Assembly (NCBI RefSeq): GCF_014639655.1
Contig: NZ_BMGB01000001.1
Coordinates: 2,515,082-2,579,081, forward strand
Length of the DNA stretch: 64,000 bases
Reading direction: 5' to 3'
Source of the DNA: Conyzicola nivalis
Lineage (GTDB): Bacteria > Actinomycetota > Actinomycetes > Actinomycetales > Microbacteriaceae
The first letter of the stretch is position 1; each line of letters starts with the position of its first letter. Shown in pieces: positions 59,294 to 64,000 of this stretch. Below the pieces are notes generated by a model. It did not search any database. It saw only the letters and a program-made list of their open reading frames with translations, and was not told the origin of the DNA. Both the position numbers and the translations under genes were made by a program.

Positions 59294-61339
59294 CTATCGG
59301 GGGTAGGCCGGCGGCAAGGTCGACGCCACGATGGCGGCGAACGCGGGCGACAAGCGTTGCGAGTACGAAGCGTTGAAGTGGCCGCTGTCTCGGTAGATTA
59401 TGCGGTTCCTGTCGACCACCGGGCATACGTCTGTGCAAACTAGGGTCGACGGGTCAAAGTAGACAGCATCTACGGAAGCCGCGGTGGCGATATCCCGCTC
59501 TCGATCAGCCGGAGGCAAGGCAATGTCGATCGGTGTGGCGCAGTTGTCGACCGATTTGAGATTGCGGTAGAGACAGTCGCCGATGTCATCGGCCGATTCC
59601 GGGAATCGGCCGAAATACACAAGAGGCGCAATAGACGCCAGCGAGCGGGCGATGGGTGATACTCCGACTTCCCATTCCGAGATTTCCGAATCGGACATGT
59701 TCAGGGGGTCCTCAACGCCGTATCCATAACCCCGGTTCGCAAACAGTATGAGGTCGGGATCGATCGCCTCTATGCGCGCGACTGCCTCGCTTCGCCAGAC
59801 GCTGCACCCCGGAGATTCCACCTCTTCTTGCGTAGCTGTGACAGGAACTTCAGCTAGTGGGCATCCACTTTTCGCAACGCCGAATAGCTTCCAACCGTTC
59901 TCTCGAGCCGCCTGGTCGCCGGCGGGCCACCAATGCCCAGCTTGAGAATCCCCGGCCAAGACCACCGTGGTGTCGCCATTCGGATCCCCGCCTACACACG
60001 TCGCTGCAGTGATTCCCATACAACCCAGGAACACGTCCGCGAGATCCGCGGGAAGGGCCTCGAGCGTCGGTTCGACGTTTTGTGGCAGCCAGCCCGGTGA
60101 CACGATATCCACGGGTTTGTCGAACACGATTGTGGATTCGTGTACGGCAGCGCTTACGCGCACAGGCCCACCGACTGCGACCGCCGGACCACCCGTCGTC
60201 GGGAATGACGCCGTCGCGGCGATGAGCGAAAGCACCACGGTGAGGGTTGAAGCGATGCCGATCACAACTACTCTCGCGGGCGGAAGCGAAATTCCTAAAC
60301 GCGCTCCTCGACGTTCGATGCCGTAATAGGTCGCCACTGACAGGAGCGCACTGACTGCGAGAAGAGCTAATTTCGCCGGATTGCTGAAGCCTACGATCGC
60401 CACGCCGAACGTCAGCACGGGCCAATGCCATAGGTACAGCGAGTAAGAAATGTCACCTATGAAGCGGAGAGGTGGGACCCCTAAACCACTCGCGATACCT
60501 TCGTGATGATACGAGCCAGCCCAGATGACAAGCGCTGTGCCAACGGTGGGGACCGCGGCGGTCCAACTGGGGAAGGGGGTGAGGTCAGAAAAAATGAGCG
60601 CTGACGAGAAAATCGCGACTATTCCGATTGCGGCGGCAACCGACGTCACGACCGCCGAAGGTTGGCGCTTGACCAAGAACACGAGAAACGCAACCGCGCC
60701 TCCGATGGCTAGCTCCCATGCTCGGGTCCCCAGCGAGTAGTAGGCGTCGTTCGAGCCGGACGCCGTGAGGGCCACCGAGGCGCCGAGAGAGACGACCAGG
60801 GCCGACGCCAAGACCACGGGGGCGACGAGCCGCCACCGACGCTTGGCAAGAAGTGCCACCACCAAAAGGACGGCCGGCCAGACGAGGTAGTACTGCTCCT
60901 CCACGGCGAGCGACCAGAAATGCATGAACAGCGAAGGATCCGAATTCGCAAAATATCCATCAGGGCTTTGCGCAAGATGGAAATTGGCGAGATACGCGGT
61001 AGACCACGCCGCATCTTCGAGCACGTTCGCTTTCTGGAGCGGCCCGAACAGCACCAACGCGGCTCCCACCGTCGCTGCTGTCACCGTTAGTGATGCGGGA
61101 AGGAGGCGACGGAGACGCCGAGCATAGAACGACCGCATCGAGATCCGACCGGTGAGGTCAATCTCCTTGATAAGGAGGAGGGTGATCAAGAAGCCGGAAA
61201 TGACAAAGAAAACATCGACGCCGACGAATCCTCCCGGGATCACCGCGGGGAAATAGTGATAGACAACGACAGCCACAACCGCTACCGCCCGCAATCCCTG
61301 AATGTCACCCCGCTTTGGTGTCGCGGAGGCTCGTTGCAC
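59294..61339 (-). CDS. OafA/YrhL-type acyltransferase with C-terminal SGNH domain
   Basis: 681 residues, GTG start at 61339. Acyltransferase-3 part (1-350) has about ten helices: GDIQGLRAVAVVAVVVYHYFP, GGFVGVDVFFVISGFLITLLL, SFYARRLRRLLPA, FWSLAVEEQYYLVWP and ISYSLYLWHWPVL. The extracellular SGNH part (430-681) has VVLAGDSQAGHWWPAGD and DSGHFNASYSQRLSPAF. It O-acetylates a cell-surface glycan or peptidoglycan. Base composition is less GC-rich than its neighbours, especially at third positions, so horizontal acquisition is possible. 59139-59293 upstream of its stop holds nothing recognised. Confidence 0.93.
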   Translation of the reverse strand: MQRASATPKRGDIQGLRAVAVVAVVVYHYFPAVIPGGFVGVDVFFVISGFLITLLLIKEIDLTGRISMRSFYARRLRRLLPASLTVTAATVGAALVLFGPLQKANVLEDAAWSTAYLANFHLAQSPDGYFANSDPSLFMHFWSLAVEEQYYLVWPAVLLVVALLAKRRWRLVAPVVLASALVVSLGASVALTASGSNDAYYSLGTRAWELAIGGAVAFLVFLVKRQPSAVVTSVAAAIGIVAIFSSALIFSDLTPFPSWTAAVPTVGTALVIWAGSYHHEGIASGLGVPPLRFIGDISYSLYLWHWPVLTFGVAIVGFSNPAKLALLAVSALLSVATYYGIERRGARLGISLPPARVVVIGIASTLTVVLSLIAATASFPTTGGPAVAVGGPVRVSAAVHESTIVFDKPVDIVSPGWLPQNVEPTLEALPADLADVFLGCMGITAATCVGGDPNGDTTVVLAGDSQAGHWWPAGDQAARENGWKLFGVAKSGCPLAEVPVTATQEEVESPGCSVWRSEAVARIEAIDPDLILFANRGYGYGVEDPLNMSDSEISEWEVGVSPIARSLASIAPLVYFGRFPESADDIGDCLYRNLKSVDNCATPIDIALPPADRERDIATAASVDAVYFDPSTLVCTDVCPVVDRNRIIYRDSGHFNASYSQRLSPAFAAIVASTLPPAYPR

Positions 61340-61679
61340 CTTGAAATTCTAATGGGAGGCCACGTTTGCCTCGCTGTAGAGAGACACGAGCCGATATGTG
61401 GCTCGAGTCCATGAGGGTAAGCAACGCGAAGCTGGCACAATGACGCGCCATGCACTAACGTGGACTAGTCGGCTCGAGACAGCACGCATGGCGTGTATGG
61501 GTTTGTAAGTCTTAGAGGCCGGTTTCCCAGCGCATCCGCTGCGGAAAAATCACACGAATGTATGTGATGGCCTCGGTCAAAGACTGCCCGGGTTCAGAAG
61601 TGCAACTCACGCGTACTCCACATCGCGTTTGCATCTGCACGTGTACTTTCACGTAACTGAAACAACCCAGGAAAGAACT
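61340..61679 (+). other. Long leader region of the DEAD-box helicase gene, no gene seen
   Basis: 340 bp between divergent genes without a credible reading frame. It must hold the promoters of the acyltransferase (minus) and the helicase (plus). cgccatgc (61446-61453) and gcatggcg (61486-61493) could form an 8-bp stem. GGAAAGAA gives the helicase ribosome site. RNA-helicase genes often have long structured leaders, but no cold-shock element was identified. Confidence 0.5.
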
Positions 61680-63833
61680 ATGTCCCCGTACTCCAAGCCT
61701 GACTACAACAAGTCGGACCGCGACAACAAGAAGCCGTACACCCCTCGTGGCGGCGATGCTCGCAACTCCCGCCCCGACCAGGGCGGCGCACCCAAGAAGC
61801 GCTGGACCGGCGACGACCGTGCCGCACGTACGGGAGACCGCCCCTCGGGCGGCGACCGTCGTCCCGACTGGAACCCGCGCGAGAAGCCCGCTTACGGCGA
61901 CCGCCCGAACCGCAGCAACGGCGCATCCCGCTCCGAGCGCCCCGCCTACGGCGACCGTCCCGCGCGTCCCGCGTACGGCGACCGCAACGAGCGCCCCACC
62001 TACAACGACCGCCCGGCCCGTCCGTCGTACGGTGACCGTCCCGCGCGTCCGACCTACGGCGACAGCGCCGACCGTCCCGCCCGCACCGAGCGTCCCTCCT
62101 ACGGCGACCGCCCGGCTCGCACCGAGCGTCCCAGCTACGGCGACCGTCCGGCCACGAACGATCGCCAGCCGCGCACGCCCTACAACGAGCGCGCCGGCCG
62201 CAGCGAGCGCCCGTCGTACAACCCCGACCGCCCGGCCCGCCCGAGCTACAACTCGGAGCGCCCCGCGCGCACCGAGCGTCCCAGCTACGGTAACGACCGT
62301 CCCAGTTACAACGACCGCCCGGCCCGCACCGAGCGTCCGTCGTACAACTCGGACCGTCCGGCCCGCACCGAGCGTCCGTCGTACAACAGCGACCGTCCCG
62401 CCCGCACCGAGCGTCCCAGCTACAACAGCGACCGCTCGGCCCGTCCGTCGTATGACCGCGCCGAGCGCACGGAACGTCCCTCGTACAACCGCGACGAGCG
62501 CCCCTCGCGTCCGGCCTATGCCGACCGCGCCGAGCGTCCCACCCGCGACTCCAGCTACTACCCGGCCAAAGACGGCGCTGCGAACAAGTCGCACTCCGGC
62601 GGCGGCATGCAGGAAGACGTCGTTCTCGAGCGTCTCGAAGCCGAGGTCATCACGGCCAAAGACGTCGAAGGCGTGACCTTCGGCGATCTCGGCCTCGGTG
62701 CCAACATCGTCCGCCAGCTCGAGTCGATGGGTGCAGCGGCTCCGTTCGCCATCCAAGCCGCGACCATCCCCGACGTTCTCGCCGGCAAGGATGTTCTCGG
62801 ACGCGGCAAGACCGGTTCCGGCAAGACCATCGCTTTCGGTGCACCGCTCGTCGAGCGTCTGATGGAGAACAACGGTGGCAAGGACCGTCAGGCCGGCCGC
62901 AAGCCGCGCGCCCTGATCCTCGCCCCCACCCGTGAGCTCGCCATGCAGATCGACCGCACGGTTCAGCCCATCGCCCGCAGCGTCGGCCTGTTCACCACCA
63001 CGATCGTCGGTGGCGTTCCGCAGTACAAGCAGGTCTCCGCCCTTCAGCGCGGCGTCGACATCATCATCGCGACCCCGGGCCGCGTCGAGGACCTCGTCGA
63101 GCAGGGTCGTCTCGACCTCTCGAACGTCATCGTCTCGGTTCTCGACGAGGCCGACCACATGTGCGACCTCGGATTCCTCGAGCCCGTGCAGCGCATCCTC
63201 AAGGAGACCAAGGAGGGCGGCCAGAAGCTGCTCTTCTCGGCAACCCTCGACAAGGGTGTCGCCACCCTCGTGAAGCAGTTCCTCAAGAGCCCGTCGGTTC
63301 ACGAGGTTGCCGGTGAAGACCAGGCCTCCTCCACGATCGACCACAAGGTTCTGCTCATCGAGCAGCGCGACAAGCGCGAGATCATCCGCGAGCTCGCCGC
63401 GGGCGAGGGCAAGACCCTGGTCTTCACCCGCACCCGCGCGTTTGCCGAAGAGATGAGCGACTACCTGGAGGACGCCGGCATCCCCGCCACGAGCCTCCAT
63501 GGTGACCTCAACCAGAGCCGCCGTACGCGCAACCTGCAGCTGCTCACGAGTGGTCGCGTCAACGTTCTCGTCGCGACCGACGTCGCGGCACGTGGCATCC
63601 ACGTCGACGACATCAGCCTGGTCATCCAGGCCGACGCTCCCGAGGAGTACAAGACCTACCTGCACCGCGCCGGCCGCACGGGCCGCGCCGGCAAGGTCGG
63701 TACCGTCGTCACGCTCATCCCGCGCGCTCGTCGCCGCAAGATGGACGAACTGCTCGGCCGCGCCGAGATCAAGGCCGAGAACATCATGGCCGCTCCTGGC
63801 GACGCCGTGCTCGGAGATCTCGCGGCCCTGTAA
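61680..63833 (+). CDS. DEAD-box RNA helicase with repetitive disordered N-terminus
   Basis: 717 residues from the ATG at 61680, with GGAAAGAA 4-11 bases upstream. Residues 1-300 are low-complexity, built from repeats such as RPART-ERPSYNSD and AYGDRP, rich in Arg, Tyr, Ser, Pro and Asp. The helicase core follows: FAIQAATIPDVLAGKDVLGRGKTGSGKTIAFG (Q motif and Walker A), ALILAPTRELA, LDEADHMCD (DEAD), FSATLD (SAT) and HRAGRTGRAGKVG. There is almost no C-terminal extension. Acts in RNA remodelling, ribosome assembly or cold response; the Arg/Tyr-rich region probably binds RNA. Confidence 0.95.
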   Translation: MSPYSKPDYNKSDRDNKKPYTPRGGDARNSRPDQGGAPKKRWTGDDRAARTGDRPSGGDRRPDWNPREKPAYGDRPNRSNGASRSERPAYGDRPARPAYGDRNERPTYNDRPARPSYGDRPARPTYGDSADRPARTERPSYGDRPARTERPSYGDRPATNDRQPRTPYNERAGRSERPSYNPDRPARPSYNSERPARTERPSYGNDRPSYNDRPARTERPSYNSDRPARTERPSYNSDRPARTERPSYNSDRSARPSYDRAERTERPSYNRDERPSRPAYADRAERPTRDSSYYPAKDGAANKSHSGGGMQEDVVLERLEAEVITAKDVEGVTFGDLGLGANIVRQLESMGAAAPFAIQAATIPDVLAGKDVLGRGKTGSGKTIAFGAPLVERLMENNGGKDRQAGRKPRALILAPTRELAMQIDRTVQPIARSVGLFTTTIVGGVPQYKQVSALQRGVDIIIATPGRVEDLVEQGRLDLSNVIVSVLDEADHMCDLGFLEPVQRILKETKEGGQKLLFSATLDKGVATLVKQFLKSPSVHEVAGEDQASSTIDHKVLLIEQRDKREIIRELAAGEGKTLVFTRTRAFAEEMSDYLEDAGIPATSLHGDLNQSRRTRNLQLLTSGRVNVLVATDVAARGIHVDDISLVIQADAPEEYKTYLHRAGRTGRAGKVGTVVTLIPRARRRKMDELLGRAEIKAENIMAAPGDAVLGDLAAL
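61900..62500 (+). repeat. Degenerate coding repeats in the helicase N-terminal region
   Basis: Units of about 36-39 bp around cgcaccgagcgtccgtcgta and cggcgaccgtcccgcgcgtc recur at least a dozen times. They encode the RPARTERPSY-type peptide units; the closest copies (62320-62430) are nearly identical. Confidence 0.8.
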
Positions 63834-63840
63834 CGCCAAC

Positions 63841-63902
63841 GCTCGCTGGGCTTGTCGAAGCGGAAGGCGCCCATCCCTCACGGGGGTGGGCGCCTTCCGC
63901 CG
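63841..63902 (+). terminator. Terminator hairpin joined to a family A repeat half
   Basis: A repeat half gctcgctgggcttgtcgaag (63841-63860) runs into a strong hairpin: cggaaggcgcccatccc (63861-63877) and ggggtgggcgccttccg (63883-63899), 15 of 17 paired. It begins 7 bp after the helicase stop. There is no long T-tract (gttaatcgc follows). Confidence 0.85.
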
Positions 63903-63959
63903 TTAATCGCACCCACAACCCCTATGCGTGTGTCGGCGGCCGCCACTAGAACAGTCACC

Positions 63960-64000
63960 ATGACTACGACAGACGAAGTGACCCGTTGGATAGAGGCCTA
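63960..64000 (+). CDS. Start of an unidentified gene, cut by the window edge
   Basis: ATG at 63960 opens a frame reading MTTTDEVTRWIEA to the window end without a stop. Only 13 codons are visible, so no assignment is possible. It follows the helicase terminator by about 60 bp. Confidence 0.4.
   Translation, partial: MTTTDEVTRWIEA

Noticed and set aside
61900-62500. Regular DNA repeats considered as a CRISPR array
   Set aside because: Units are coding, degenerate and without unique spacers, and there are no cas genes.
61512-63881. A 789-codon open frame on the minus strand opposite the helicase
   Set aside because: Repetitive RTLGA/AVVV composition mirrors the helicase repeats on the other strand. 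No ribosome site or homology is apparent.

Overview
The window is a 64 kb stretch of a high-GC actinobacterial chromosome. The gene families, the strong preference for G/C in third codon positions, the frequent GTG starts, DUF3073, the LCP/LytR_C protein and the palindrome families all fit Microbacteriaceae. That placement comes from gene content and style; no rRNA gene is present to confirm it. I see no tRNA, rRNA, CRISPR array, insertion sequence or prophage. Coding density is very high, and many neighbours share stop and start codons.

Layout. 0-8.5 kb holds mixed housekeeping genes: aldo/keto reductase, a branched-chain or aromatic amino-acid dehydrogenase with a divergent Lrp regulator, exonuclease III, pyrE, a septum-formation-like membrane protein, a NagD-type phosphatase and an orphan DNA methyltransferase. 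8.5-13.6 kb is one tightly overlapping minus-strand operon, OpgC-like membrane protein, cellulose-synthase-like glycosyltransferase, STAS antagonist, RsbW-like kinase and GAF-PP2C phosphatase, which couples a surface glycan to a partner-switching stress module. 14.4-17.7 kb is a YhgE/Pip exporter, a Walker-less ABC-like protein and a TetR regulator with a clear operator.

17.8-39.6 kb carries most of the purine pathway in scattered pieces: purA, purL, purS-purQ, purC, purD, purF and purM. Between them lie Ohr, GNATs, an EamA transporter, chorismate mutase, a DUF559-type endonuclease flanked by palindromes, an MscS channel, hydrolases and a VOC protein. The spaces between purine genes hold several families of 50-100 bp palindromic elements, including a 163-bp-period tandem duplication at 36.5-36.8 kb.

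40-64 kb holds a flavin monooxygenase with a very long acidic tail, a KimA-like K+ importer with two crcB genes, PadR/DUF4097 and MerR/TipAS units with visible operators, an LCP ligase, a MocR/YczE divergent pair with a shared operator, an RND exporter, a four-gene cassette that looks like a type VII (ESX/WXG-like) effector with helper and membrane immunity proteins (55.7-58.2 kb), an OafA/SGNH acyltransferase and a DEAD-box helicase with a repetitive N-terminus.

The most noteworthy items are the 55.7-58.2 kb effector-like cassette, the palindromic element families (some copies lie in frame inside genes and some supply stop codons), the DUF3817 gene whose start appears to have mutated from ATG to ATA, and the operators readable upstream of TetR, MerR, PadR, MocR and VOC genes.
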